Shown: positions 42,401 through 60,690 of the stretch, in pieces
How positions within the stretch are numbered: the stretch's first letter is position 1
Layout of the letters: each line of letters begins with the position of its first letter
NCBI GenBank assembly: GCA_023053545.1
Contig: JAKZAN010000001.1
Location: 8,018,565-8,082,564, forward strand
Source of the DNA: Lepidurus packardi
Taxonomy: Eukaryota; Arthropoda; Branchiopoda; Notostraca; Triopsidae
DNA: 64,000 bases
Direction of reading: 5' to 3'
Translations under genes and position numbers: made by a program
The notes under the pieces: model-generated
Database searches by the model: none
The model's input: only the letters and a program-made list of their open reading frames with translations
Told to the model about the DNA's origin: nothing

Positions 42401-45400
42401 TCCAATTCGCTAAGCGGACCCTTGTCACAGCCACATTCCTCTACGCCGGCTACCGTTACCAAACCACCGTTACCTAGCCCTCTATTCAACGTATTAAACA
42501 ATGATTCAACCCATGGCTTGCACTCAGACGCCTCGTTGAGCCAGGACAGCATGGACAGTCAAAACAGCTCCAATCCGCTATCCATGCTACTCTCCGGTCC
42601 CTTGGATCCTCTGGTAAGTTCTTCAACTTTGGAGCAACTCCGGGAGTTCGAGTCCATTTTCGAGCGAGTCGCTACAACCTCCCAGTTAAAAGAACAAGGG
42701 CAGTGGAATGAAGCCGATATGGAATCCCAGATGTACATGCCACCGGTTTCTATGGATTACCTTGCTCCTTCCACCGAGTTCAACACGTCATCCAGGCCAC
42801 CAAATATGGCTGACGCAAACGTGGACGAAGCTCGAGCAGAACCCAATAAACCGGAGGTAGCAGAAGAGGAAGTTACAATTGTTCCTCCTACCGAGTCCGA
42901 ACCTCCTCTTATGCAACTCCTGAACGTGGCCTGTGCTGCCCGCCAGGCCTTACAGGAAGAAACGCAGACAGATTCGGTGGAAATGGGACCTGAAACTATG
43001 TCTGAAGAAGTTGTACAGGTAAAAGATGAACCGGAGTCTCCACCCACGTCCATCGTTGCGGCTTCGGCTAGAGTAGTAGTCCTACCAACTGTTTTAACCA
43101 CGACCATTCCCACACCAAGTGTATTGGTAAAGGCTGAACCTCCTGTAGCAAGCACAATTGACTCAGCTTCAAGCACGCCTACCACAGAAACCACTCCGAC
43201 GCCGCCTAAAGCTCGCCCCAAAATGCCTGGGAAGAATAACGGCGCTTCAAGCTCCGCTTCTACTCCCTCCAATTTACCCATGCCGATACCTAGTACAAGT
43301 GGGAATGGAAGCGGATCAGGAGGTAAGTCATCTGGCAGTTCATCCCCCACAAAAGTAGTGGTAGCACCACCCAAGTCTACCCAGAAACCGCAAGACGATG
43401 AGTCCACTGTACTCAGAGTTCAAGCCATTTTAGAGGAATACCGCGAGCAGTTACGCAATTCACCGGATTTACAAAATAAACCCGCCCCGCGACGTCGATC
43501 CAACCCTTTGCCTAGCCCGACCCAAACACCTAAGCGTCGAAAACCTTCGCAGTCCAAGGTCAAACTCCTTTCCCAACACGCTAGGGCCGGTGGAAGTAGC
43601 GAAGCGGCAGGTAGTAGCGCCGACACCTCGGCCACGACGTCAGAAAGTCCCACAGCAGCGCCTGAAACCCGACCGGCCGAAAAAGCATCCCCGGAGTCCA
43701 AGCCAGTTGCTAGCACTATGGGTGAAGCTGTCGCGAAACAAGAAAGTCTGACGTCACTGACTACTTTAGTGAGCCAGTCAGCGCCCGTTTCCTTGCCGTT
43801 CACGACAGTGCAGCCAGTCTTGGTTACCTCGCAATCAGGCGTGCGACAAGTACTTTTGCCGGTTAGTTTGACAGCCCCAGGGTTCCGACAAGCGCTTGCC
43901 GCGGGTAAAACCTCTCGAATTTTCTCCGTTCGACAAGTCACTGTCGGGGGAACCCAAGGCTATATCAGCTTACCAGCTCGCTTTTCAACGCCCATTACCG
44001 TGAAAACTGTGGCTACCCCGTCCCAAGCTGTAGTTACCACCGTTAGCGCTACCATCGTGCATCAAGCTACACCTAAAGCCATCGTATCATCCTTGTTGTC
44101 GGATGAAAAACCACCCATTTCCAGCGGTCCCAGTCCAGGCTTGAGTACGGCGGACACTCGGTTGACGATACAAGCGTTGCTGGGTCCCCAGGTAGCTGAT
44201 TTGCTACAAGTAACGCCTCGCAGTACCACGACCACGACGGTCCATTGGACGAATTCATCGGGTGTTCCTTCCATAGGAGGGGTTCCCATCCAACCCGCCT
44301 CTCAACAGCAAGTGTCTCCGCCGACTTCTACGACGTTATCCTTTAACTTGAAGCTAGAGGAGTGTGAACAAAAAAAAACTCGTTGTAACGCTGATTTACG
44401 CTTTGTACCTACCGTGAATAGGGTTAATTTACCCGTGCCAGGGACGTTGGGCATAGATCCTACTCTTTTGCAGGCTAGCAGCCAGCAAGTTCAGGAATTG
44501 GAACAAAACAGGCCTCCGCCTTCGGACCTAACGTTGAGTTTAGCGACCACTCCCGAAGCCAATTCGGATTGGGCGCGGAGTGAAGCAGAAAAACATAATG
44601 AAGAAGAGTCGATGAAACTGGTGGAACCGGGAACCAGTGAACTTTTGCCCTGCGCTGATCTGCTTTCACCCGGAATGTCTCCTCAGAATTGCTTTGCCTT
44701 GTCAGATTCACCGTTGCCGTCCCCTACACCGTCGCCCGCCGCTTCCGTGGAAGATGACACGAGTTCCAGCACGGGTAACCACAAACCCCTAATGAACGAG
44801 AAGAATAGGTGGGTGATGGGACGTAACGAGCACGGACTCATGGAGCCCATCAGTCGGCCGAGTAGCTCCAAAAGACCTACCAGTCAGTTAGCCCTTTCGC
44901 CCGCCGTCTCCAACGACCTTCCTGATCCTTTCTCCATGAGTTGCTCGCCTATCAATAGCTTTTCTTCGCAAGCGATTTCTCAACGAACGGAATTCAGGTC
45001 CGAATCCTCCGCCAGCCAGATCGAGGAGTTGGCAGGAGCTCATGTTCAGTTAAGTAAGATGATCTTTGCTGGACAACAGTCTCAGCAGATGGAAATCTCC
45101 CACGAACAGACCCGACGAATCCAAGAATTTCCAGCGATAGTCAAACAGGACTATAGGGATTCGGTTCCAGCTCATGAATTTGAACTTAAGGAAGACATGA
45201 ATCGACATTCAGACTCTCCTGAAGCTAGTACCAGTACCGAAATGGGCTACTTTGATGCGGAGTCTAAGATCAATGACGCAGAACTGTCTGCCAAAAAAAG
45301 ACGGTCGGATACCTTGGATAAGACGCCGCCACAAAGCGTGGGTGAGGAGCGAGTAACACGATCTCGATCTGCTCGACATTCGAATGCGAGCAGAGAATCC

Positions 45401-45868
45401 CCTGTTGTGGATATTCGTGCGTCTTCTTCAGCCTCTGGCTCGGAATTGGATTCCCCTAAACAAGATTCGGATGAAGATTTTGACGATCCCGATTCGGCGG
45501 ATTCGGGGCGGATTGTTGTCCCACGCCGCTGCATGCGGTTGCAAAAAGAGGATTCCACAGACCGCGGATCGAAATCCGACAGCTCCGAGAGCTTCAAATG
45601 CAGTCCGAATGATGGGGCGGGTAAACCGCCCTTGACGACTCCACCCCCGCGTTCCCGTCGTTCTTCCAAGCGCGGACACATGCGGAAAAACTGTCCTTGC
45701 TGTAGCTCCGGCACGGGTACGGGTCCTCCTGGCGCTCATTCTCCCGAGCGGAAGCGAACGCGTTCGGAATCCATGGTAACCTCGCCTGGACCTGCAGTTC
45801 CTGTTCCTAAAAAAGCGCCTGAAACACCCAAATCCAAAACACATAAGAATAACGGGCACAATAAATGA
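36476..45868 (+). CDS. Giant nuclear-type protein with ZNF292/RLF-like N-terminus and no zinc fingers
   Basis: Seven exons: 36476-36568, 37170-37324, 37399-37625, 37687-37919, 37989-38354, 38414-38727 and 39229-45868, 2675 residues, phase continuous. The N-terminal ~650 residues look helical. Segments such as ALRLDLLCESKCEDLALRL, MYTVAEVIHEE|YGES, TALCIELYVRAMALD and SPRWELLSWSVPWPELRAL align with the human ZNF292 N-terminus as I remember it (ATCIELCVKALRLES; DPEFWDWKTLKRQCLALM). After about residue 740 the 6.6-kb last exon is Ser/Pro/Thr-rich and apparently disordered. It has KR-rich stretches (RRRKKRVFLTDSSESEEE; KPPLTTPPPRSRRSSKRG) and many SP/TP sites. I see no C2H2 finger; a Cys pair (KNCPCCSSG) near the end has no matching His. 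Start ATG is the first in a short exon beginning MASVNEHNGALK. Function unknown; a chromatin or transcription role is inferred from the family resemblance. A scaffold unrelated to ZNF292 remains possible. Confidence 0.78.
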
Positions 45869-46225
45869 CTGCCGGATGGGAATGGGCGTGGCTAACGTAG
45901 ATTTGGTCTAGTCCTAGGATATCACAAGCCCCGCTGTTTTTCTTCTGGAAAGTATTTAACGGACTACAAAAATACATTTCCAACTTGTGTATAAAAAATA
46001 ACTTGAAAGAAAGCAGAAGAAACAATTCGCAAATTCAACTAATTAATAGCGATCTCACATTTGTTTACACAATAAAAGTTACTGTGGAGGATTGGTAATG
46101 TTTGGGAGGGAAAGCAAAAGAGATTAGAAAGGGCGCGTTGTGAAATGGTCGAAAACAGTATTTTGGCGTGAAAGTGAAGGAAAACAGCACGAGACTACAG
46201 AAGCGAGTGAATTGTGTTTTTTTTT

Positions 46226-46257
<32 letters not shown>

Positions 46258-47238
46258 TAAAGCAACTTGGAAACGTTTTTGGCTTAGTGTATAGTTAACG
46301 TACTTGGTCGGTGTTTTTTCCTCTGCCTGTGATGACCAGCGTGCTCAAAATCCACTCGGCTATTTGTTTCCTTGGGAAAAAAAGACAATTTGTATGACAC
46401 CAGAAAAAAAAATCACACATCCGACGGATTGGAATTTTGCCAAACCAAAACTCTGAGAGGGACGCAATCTTTTATGGTCCTCTAAAACTAGGCAGTAACT
46501 GTTGGAAGTTACGTTGTTTTCTAATTCGTAGTTCATTCCTAATCCAGACATGTAGTTTTAGACTTCAAAAATAATTTCGTAGGTGCGTTTTTTTTTCTTC
46601 ATACACCCAACAACATTGATTCCGTGACTTCTTTGTTTGCGACATTTTTGCCACTAATCGTCTCATTCTTTTATTGACTATCTGGGGAGTGATTTTTTTC
46701 CTTTTATTTGTGCGTGTTGCGTGTGGCTGACGTGTGGTTTCAAATACTGTACATTTTGTAAAAGTTTTCGCCCTTTTTGCAAAAGGTGTGGCGTGTAGCC
46801 TAGCATTTAGATGTTTCGCATAGTTGATGTGTCTTCATTGCAGCTACCACCCCAAGGCCCCGCCCCTACAAATGTTTGACCCCCCCCCCCTCTTTCTCCC
46901 CCCGAAAAAGACTCGGAGATGTAATTTTTGGATGAATGTGGATGCGTGGGGCTAGTTGGTGGACAGAAAGTTATGTGAAGTGAGTAATGTGACAGTTTGA
47001 TGCGATATTTTGTTTTTGTTTTTTTACGGTTCCACCTTTTTTCTGGCAAAACGAATATACTCAATGGATTGCCTTGTGAACGAACTCGTGGGTTGTCCCC
47101 TGGACATTTTTCTGTATTTATTTTTCAACGTGACATTGTTTTATTTTGTCTACTAGATGGACAGCATACCACACTCCACGTGCACAAGGGTGAAATCTCG
47201 GAAAACCGACACATTCAAAGTTCCAACGTTCTTTTTTT
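45869..47238. other. Convergent 3' intergenic region
   Basis: Lies between the stop of the giant protein (plus) and the stop of ribophorin I (minus), so both 3' UTRs are here. An AATAAA at 46070-46075 is a possible polyadenylation signal for the plus-strand gene. It also contains a T19G21 tract (46217-46256) and C- and G-rich strings near 46880. No gene seen. Confidence 0.6.
46217..46256. repeat. Poly-T/poly-G tract
   Basis: Nineteen T followed directly by about 21 G. Such a tract is prone to sequencing and assembly error, so its length should not be trusted. Confidence 0.95.
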
Positions 47239-48890
47239 CTACTCCTTCTTGTTCTCCGACTTAGTTAACGAGAAGTCCAGTCGCACCCAGATGATTATTG
47301 CAAGGAAAACTAGGAAAATTGCAGCCACGAGCAGCAGAGGCTCTTGTAGCATCAAGATCTTGGAATAACGGTAGCTCACCTGAATAAGTTACCATTCGTT
47401 TTTAGTGTTTAGGCTTAATTTTACATTTACCTTCACGTCCTGGATATGGTTCTCTACCAAATTACTGGCTCGCAAGTGAATCATAGGCCGGCCACGAGTA
47501 TCGAGGTATGTGAAATGTAAAGTGTTACCTCTTTGTACGGGGTAAGGAGTTTCTACTTGGATGTCATGGACGCCTTCTGGGAGGACAATGCGTACGTGGG
47601 CCTGAGCGATATGCAAATCATCGTGGATGTGATCTATGAGACGAATAGCCAACACGTGCTGTTCACCGGATTGGAACAAGTACTCATAAGATGGTACATT
47701 GTAGCCCAATACGTAATGGGTTTTCCAGCCACCAAAGAGAGGGAAACGGGGGCGAAGTTCGATTTCTACAGCATCGTCAGCTTCCCTTAAATGGGACGTA
47801 GAGATGTTACCGATTTCGTCGCGATAGTACACGTCAGTAGCAGCAGCAGGCAGAATAGTCTACGGATGTGCATGTTTAAGTACAACTTCAGATCTAATAA
47901 TAAGATTTTTTATCTTTTATACTTTGAAGGCCTTGACAGAGGTGGCGATTCCTTGATCTTTCTGGTATTCGTAACGGGAAAAGGAACCTTTGAGTTTGGC
48001 ACCTGTGTGCTCGATGTCAATGGTTTCTTCGATGGCGATGTTGCCCCAGTGCGAAAGTTCAACATGTCTTTCGTAGTTGACGACACTAAGGAAAGCAGCA
48101 TTGCTTTCGTAGTGGATTAACATTTCATCCTAGCCAGTAGAATTTGGTTGTAAAAGTATTGATTTTCGGAGGTTTAACTGATAAAAACTTACGATGGCGA
48201 AGGGTTCGATATTCTCGTAGGCGCCATACGTTATAGTGTTCTCGTTCTGAGCAGTAGGCTTCAATTTGGAGTAGCTTTCAATGTTGGAAGTCGACAAAAC
48301 TACTTTGGTGGTTTGAGAAACTACTTTGTAAGGTGAGTACAGGTAATGATTGCCGTAATAACGCACAAGTTGTTTTTCACGTTGGGTAATCTCGGCAGGA
48401 TGGGGTTTTAGTTGGTGGGTGAAGACTGTTTCCACTTTGACCTTCAGGTGGATAAATGTTTATTACTTTTCTCGCTAATGAAAGAGGAAATTTACCTTGA
48501 TTGATTGACCGGCAGATAAAGGTTCCCGAAATTCGATTTTCCAAAGTGCTTTTCCATCCACTATCGTTTCAGTGACAGTTAAGGGCTTTTCTTTTCCTTC
48601 CTGCAAAGCACGCGTTAAAGTTTAGTTTTGTTATGAAATTATTTTACTTGAGCACCGATGAAAGCTAGATTGTTCTTCGATTCTGGTTCGACGCCATACA
48701 GGAAGTAATTAACGGAGTTTTTGCCATTGTTTTGCACTGTGAGGCGGCTGTTGATTTTGACAAGTTGTGAAGAGAGGTCAATTGCTCTGTCGGCGTTTTT
48801 AGTCAGAATATCGAGTTCAATCTTATCGGCTTTTACGGAAAGACCACAGAGACAAAAAATTGCAAATGCGAGGGTTATATATCTTGCCAT
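47239..48890 (-). CDS. RPN1: Ribophorin I (oligosaccharyltransferase subunit 1)
   Basis: ER-membrane subunit of the oligosaccharyltransferase that N-glycosylates nascent proteins. Six exons: 48648-48890, 48496-48600, 48193-48441, 47923-48129, 47431-47859 and 47239-47379, 457 residues. [20 protein letters not shown] is a signal peptide. The luminal domain contains [76 protein letters not shown] and [10 protein letters not shown], matching human RPN1. A single membrane segment ([18 protein letters not shown]) precedes a short tail ending SENKKE, a KK-type ER retention tail. Human RPN1 has 607 residues with a longer cytosolic tail, so this form is close in length to yeast Ost1. An in-frame ATG at 48929 would add 13 residues; 48890 is preferred because the signal peptide follows at once. 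It lies 316 bp downstream of VPS26C on the same strand. Confidence 0.96.
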
Positions 48891-49206
48891 GTTAGTAATT
48901 CGGAGGAAAACTACCAACTTTTCATACATTCACAGACAAACTCAACACAAGTATCAACGAAACAGGCGAACTGGGAAAGCCACGAACAAGTTTTTGATTG
49001 GTGGCGAGTTTTCAAGACACGCCTGCTTTAGCGCACCATCTTCCCGTTGCACCGCGAAATACAAATTTGGTCTTAATTCAAGTTAAAACTAGTATTGTTA
49101 GTAAGGCTACGAAGTTTTAGGAATTAGTCTCTAATATTAAAGCAAATTTTATTTAACGTAAGAAAACTCTGTATTGAAATCTGGTATCACAAATGAATAG
49201 TTATTC

Positions 49207-50446
49207 TCAAAAGCGAGTCAAGGAAATGGGGAAGTTTTCCGTAATAAGATGGTTGTCTTCAAAGATAATCACGATATTCACCTCAAATTCTAAGAAGGAA
49301 CCACACTTTTAGTCTTGAAGTTTACAGTGCATTTAAAATTATTGTTAGGTTACCAATCTTGAAGTTACTGATGCTAAGCGTGGGACAGGTAAAAAGTCTA
49401 GGAAATATCATGTAGATAGGAATAGGTAGGTTCCTGCAAACATCTCCTTCTCCGATCTGAATATTCTGCACCTCCGTAGCTAAAACGTAATTTTTTTTCA
49501 TTACATAACGTTGTAATCCAAAGTAAAAGTACCATCTCTAGCGTAGCCTTCCGCACAACCACAAGTTTCTACTCGTACAAGCTGTAGCTCTATGGCTTTA
49601 ATGGGTGCAGCACATGCTTCCACAATAAGCTGTGAATAAAACGTTTAAGTTTTCCACTGTGTCTTTACAAAAGAGTACCTCTCCCGTGAAGGGCTTGGTG
49701 ATGTTGCAGACAACCGAGTCCAGGTGCCCAGTGATTCTGAAGGTGGGAACCGAACTTTTGTCCTTGATATTTTGCAAAGACTGTGGCGTTAAAACAAACG
49801 GAACGGGTTGCGGTGCGCTTTTTTTACCACGCTGTAAACAATTTAGTTTTGACACTATTTTTGTACGAGTGAATAGGTCCATACTTCCTCTCCATACTCA
49901 ACAATAAACTCGCAAGTTTTGCTTATATCTTTGGTTAACATGCTGCGCTTCATTTCCAAGCGCAGCATGTATTGAATGCTCACGAAAACGCCATGATAGG
50001 TTTCATAAAGCGAGCGGTTAGCCTTTCCTTGCAAGGGGAATTCAAATGGAACTTCAGTGAGGCCAATTGGTAGCTTTCCAGGTTTTACCACAGTTAACGC
50101 CAGCGCCATTAACTGCATAGGCTATTTAAAAAAAGAAGTCGAGTTATAAGTGTCACTTAAAAAGAGACTCCTTCCAGCTTCAGATTCTACTTTGACTGAA
50201 TTGTAAAACGCTTCAAAGCGACCAACATTTTTTGCGCTTAGCTGTAGATTGACTGTCCCTTCTGCGTACAACATAATACCATCATGTTTTGTTTCTGTGG
50301 CACAAGAAATCGCGACTACACCGCTAACCATGTCCTAATTATAATTAATATCATCTAATTTTTGGCCAAAATATATATTTAAATCTCACTCCTTCACGGT
50401 AGGTTTTGTTGGTCCGTTTCAGTCGAACATTCAAACTTACGCTCAT
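49207..50446 (-). CDS. VPS26C: VPS26C (DSCR3), Retriever/Commander arrestin-fold subunit
   Basis: Subunit of Retriever, which with VPS35L and VPS29 recycles cargo from endosomes to the plasma membrane. Seven exons: 50390-50446, 50191-50334, 49885-50121, 49679-49831, 49533-49629, 49354-49479 and 49207-49289. They give 298 residues against 297 in human. Matches include GTVNLQLSAKNVGRFEAFYN, VVKPGKLPIGLTEVPFEFPL, YETYHGVFVSIQYMLR, KDISKTCEFIV, LQLVRVETCGCAEGYARD, and the end NHLITENFPISLTRF. The first exon (MSVSLNVRLKRTNKTYREG) joins in phase to DMVSGVVAIS. The start codon lies 126 bp from the divergent AHCYL start, suggesting a shared promoter. Confidence 0.97.
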
Positions 50447-50572
50447 TTTTTTATTTTTATTTAATATTTTCTTCTCAAAAACTCCGTTTCCTGTTTTGTT
50501 GTGATCGCCGCCACCAATTCGATTCCGAGATCGTCAACCGATTCCGATGCTTCAGTTAAACTCCAATACCTA
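50447..50572. promoter_or_regulatory. Bidirectional promoter between VPS26C and AHCYL
   Basis: Only 126 bp separate the VPS26C start codon (minus, 50446) and the AHCYL start (plus, 50573). Both 5' UTRs and core promoter elements must fit here unless untranslated upstream exons exist. The left half is T-rich and the right half is GC-richer with CG dinucleotides. No TATA box is evident. Confidence 0.55.
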
Positions 50573-57197
<6,625 letters not shown>

Positions 57198-57484
57198 TTG
57201 GAAGAAATCGGATGAAAGTAGGGACTGCTATAGTAAAAAATTGACAGTAAAAGTTTGGAAAGACGACAGTGAAATGCAACACATTCACGGTAAAAGGATA
57301 AGCTTTTTATTGTATTGGTATTGGATGTTTTTGAGCCTGGAAAGGCAAATACAAGACAGGAAGATTACGGTGGGCGTACCGAATCGATGGGTCCATTTGT
57401 TTTACAGTGCCAAAGACATACTTTTGTATTCGAAGGATGTTACAACACGCCGCAAAGACGTGCTGTAAGCTAGTAAGTTTCTAA

Positions 57485-59629
57485 TCAGAACGTAAATCCA
57501 CGAATTTCCCCTGTGGAAGTTCCCAGCAGAAACGCCTATAATTTGACAAAATTAGAAAGTTTTACGGCTTAAGGGTAAGACTGGGTTGTCGCACGAACTT
57601 TTTCGTTTAGAAAGGCGAGGCAAGTAAACTCTTCGTTCGGCAAGGCATCAATCGTGAAAAGTAGCGTATTGGATTTTCTTTTAATGGACCATAACTGGAC
57701 AGAAGTTTTCCGAACGGCACTGAGAATACGCCTGGAAGGCTGCCAGTCGAGATATAAGACTGGGGCGTCGGGTGTGGGCAAATGTTCCACTTCTTGGGGC
57801 CTTTCGTAGTCGTAAATGACACTAATATCCCCATCCTGCCCGCTACTGATGAGTGACATGCGTTTTTTTGACGACAAAGACACGGCGAGCAAGCAAGTAA
57901 TGGAGCCAGCATGAAAAGTGCCACTTGATACTGGTTTATCACGTCGCAAAGTCGAGCACTGGAACGACATAGTTGAATCAATAAGATAGATTTGCAAACA
58001 GTAAGAAAACACACCCAGTGAAGTCTTCCGTCATCGGTTGCCACCCCGTAACATTCAGCATCTTCTAAATTAGGAATTAAGCATCGTCCAATACCATTTA
58101 CACCAGGAATTTCTTCTCTTTTCGGCATTGGTCTTGGAGCTTCCAATTTGTAGGGCATAAATTTCAGGCGCTGAATTACTGGTTATGGTTTGTTTAAAAA
58201 CTCATTCATTTCGACAAGCAAAATTTTCGATAATTACTCTCATTGGGGGGTTTCTTTTCCATATTCCAACGCATTACCCAACCATCTTGTCCGGTAGATA
58301 TCAGTGTGTTATTTAACCACATCAAGGAATATATTTGTCCTTGGTGAGATGTTTCCCTTTATCGCTTGTCAGAATATTTGATAGTGAGTTTGAAATGCAA
58401 AATCTTACGTGACAAGGCGAATTGGTTTCGCATTGTTGGAAGCGATATCCACCAAGTATACGTGCCCTTCATCTCCTGCTACAGCCAATATTCGTGGATG
58501 GGTTGGATGGAAAGCAAGGCAGTTTATAGCGTCATGGAAATCATAGCATTTTTCAAAAGATTGCGGGTTCTTAAGATTCCAGATAACTAGACAGTTTTTC
58601 TCGCTTTTGTACGAAGCTGCAACTATAAACTAGGTACAAATGTATTATATCTCTGATTGGAAATGTTGACGTTCGGGTCAACTTACGTGATCTGAAGGGT
58701 TGATTAGAATTGTACATATTCGTAGTTTGGACAGATCGGGGTGAAATAGTAATACAGTCAACTTGGGAGAAGTTGATTGAGTTGCACGTATTAACGGAGC
58801 TGGAACGAATGGTGTGAACGTATTAGTCAGTTATTAAAATTATTGCATTACGTTTTGGCCAGTTTTGGTTGATTAGCATAGCAACTTTTGACCCCATTAC
58901 TGCTATTGAAAGCGACCGTTGTAACGCCAACGCCGCATTTTTTAAGTCATGAGAAGGCTTTCCGTGGAAACTGTCTGCGTTAAAAAGTCAATTAAGCTTA
59001 TTTTCCTATTCGAATATTTCATCTCTTACCGTGCATGTCCCACGTGGATGCTTGGCTTTTCTTGTCCTTCACAAAAATAATATAATATTAATAAAATTTT
59101 CAGAGGGTTCGTATTACTTCGAAAATTCTAGGGTCCGTTTGAAGCTTGCGGTTATAAGTAAAAGTTTCGTGAGTTCGAGTGTAATTATCGCACATTGCTC
59201 TTTCGTTATTCCCATTGTTAGCTGTATTGCTGATTGTAATGCTAAGGGTATTCGTTGTTGATGTTACTAGATTTGGATCACTTGAAGCTTCTGAAACGCA
59301 ATTGCCTTCTAGATTAAGTAACCGAAGGCTATGTGTTTCACGCAGATAAATTACAGACTTATCTTCGTCAAACTGGATTACTGCTTTCGGTGCTGGGACT
59401 CCAGGTTCTTGCTCTTCCTCTTGCAGCTGGGAAGTGGACTGGGATAGCTGGGACGTACTGCGATGAGGACCGTCCATCCCAAGCATTTCTCGTAAAGATA
59501 CTTCGGCCTAAAGGACGTTTCGAATTGAAGTTAAGAAATTAGTTTTTGTGAGGCATTTCGTACCGACGAGAACCCGCTCCGTACTGATGTTTCAGAAGTT
59601 GGCCGAAGAATCGAGTGTTTCCCCGACAT
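57485..59629 (-). CDS. Dynein intermediate-chain-like WD40 protein (WDR34/DYNC2I2-like)
   Basis: Proposed dynein-2 intermediate chain for retrograde intraflagellar transport. Ten exons: 59564-59629, 59118-59507, 59030-59066, 58852-58974, 58687-58799, 58409-58629, 58238-58356, 58015-58178, 57599-57958 and 57485-57535, 547 residues, phase continuous. The N-terminus is disordered (SQLSQSTSQLQEEEQEPG) with KLQTDP, a possible light-chain site. WD40 blades follow: ASYKSEKNCLVIWNLKNP, AINCLAFHPTHPRIL, GQIYSLMWLNNTLISTGQDG, AECYGVATDDGRLHWCSTL, LISSGQDGDISVIYDYE, VLYLDWQPSRRILSA and the final AFLLGTSTGEIRGFTF. The blade order and CLAFHPT-x-P resemble human WDR34 (536 residues). The exon-9 donor (AAA|GTTCGT) is weak but the last exon completes the last blade. 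The N-terminal start is uncertain: a minus-strand exon with MSRKRISSAKSHESLINHE at about 59800-59868 may belong here. WDR60 or an axonemal chain is the main alternative. It is convergent with AHCYL. Confidence 0.7.
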
Positions 59630-59869
59630 GCTTTCTAGGAAACCGTTTGATGTCGTCGAGGAAGACGTCAAGTGAGGGGATGGTAAAGGACTTCTAAGCG
59701 TTCGGTATGCACATAACGGAAGTGGAGGAAGGAACTCGTCACAAGCCTATAACGCAAGCTACTGTCATACCATAACTTTTCAGTGATACGATATATTACT
59801 TGACTGCTAGACTCGTGATTTATCAATGATTCATGACTTTTAGCACTGGAAATCCGTTTTCTCGACATT

Positions 59870-60500
59870 ATTGAGAGAAACGTGAAATACTACACATGGA
59901 ACTAACAAAGCCGTTGCTATGGCATCTTCCCGGTTACCAATTTTAGCAGGATCCCTTGCACTTTAGTAGTGACTAAAGAGTCCGTGAACGCAATTCTGTA
60001 TTCCCGAAATGCAATTCATAGTGAGAAATTACGAATTTTTACGCAATGGTGTATTTCAAGCTAATTATACAAATAATAAAAAGGCCATGTAGGGTTCTGC
60101 CAAAGCGAGTTATTGGAATAAAGTTTAGTTTTTTATTTTGCTACTTGGTTTATCTTAAGATTACAAATATTGACATATCTTGTGACCTATATTAGACTTA
60201 ATTTAATTAGCTATTATCGTCTGCAATATTGGACCTTGCATCGGTTTTCCCCGTTGTCGGTCACCCGCTAAACTACGCATGTGTCTAATTAGCCTGTGTA
60301 GTCTGCAGGGTTGCCAGATGGTTTTTTTCCAAACCAAAAATGGGGAAAATGGTTTGTTTTGAAAGGCTTTGGTTTAGGAAAATTTGGGTTGCTTTTTGGT
60401 TTGTTTATGGTTTGTTTGGAGAAATCTTCGCAAATTCATAATAGGGTGCAAAGTAACATGTCAGTAACAAAAGTAAGAGTTTTTGAGACTAAAGGTACCA
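59870..60500. other. Intergenic, A/T-rich; no gene seen
   Basis: Upstream of the WD40 gene and left of the Harbinger remnant. Around 60310-60425 there are repeated GGTTTGTTT/AAATGG strings that could be the degenerate left end of the transposon. No coding signal. Confidence 0.5.
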
Positions 60501-60507
60501 AATTTCC

Positions 60508-60690
60508 AAGAACGCCCTCTCCAAGTGTGATACCTGGAAAGAGGAAATATGTGAGTTTCGTAATAAAATGGTGAATGACCTGCAAGCCAAGACGGCTCAA
60601 AATGATAGCACGCTAAAGCTGATGGAGCGGTTGATATCAGTTGAAGAAGAAAGAAACAACAAGGAAAAGGGAAGGTTATCTGACAATAAG
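60508..60690 (+). pseudogene. PIF/Harbinger second-protein (Myb/SANT-like) C-terminal fragment, copy 1
   Basis: The frame KNALSKCDTWKEEICEFRNK followed by MVNDLQAKTAQ, LKLMERLISVEEERNN matches the helical C-terminus of Myb/SANT-like proteins carried by Harbinger transposons. The N-terminal DNA-binding domain is absent here but a damaged one is present in the second copy at 62680. It is convergent with the transposase fragment. Confidence 0.6.

Noticed and set aside
40753-43941. Minus-strand open frames up to 216 codons opposite the giant last exon
   Set aside because: They are antisense shadows of a Ser/Pro/Thr-rich coding exon.
45600-45868. Possible zinc-binding motif near the C-terminus of the giant protein (KNCPCCSSG)
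   Set aside because: Three clustered Cys without a matching His or Cys pair do not make a C2H2 or RING finger.
57198-57468. Plus-strand open frame of 102 codons after AHCYL
   Set aside because: It begins inside the last AHCYL intron and runs through its 3' UTR; the AHCYL stop at 57195 is fixed by the conserved KPNYYRY end.
58366-58590. Plus-strand open frame
   Set aside because: Antisense to a WD40-coding exon of the dynein intermediate-chain-like gene.
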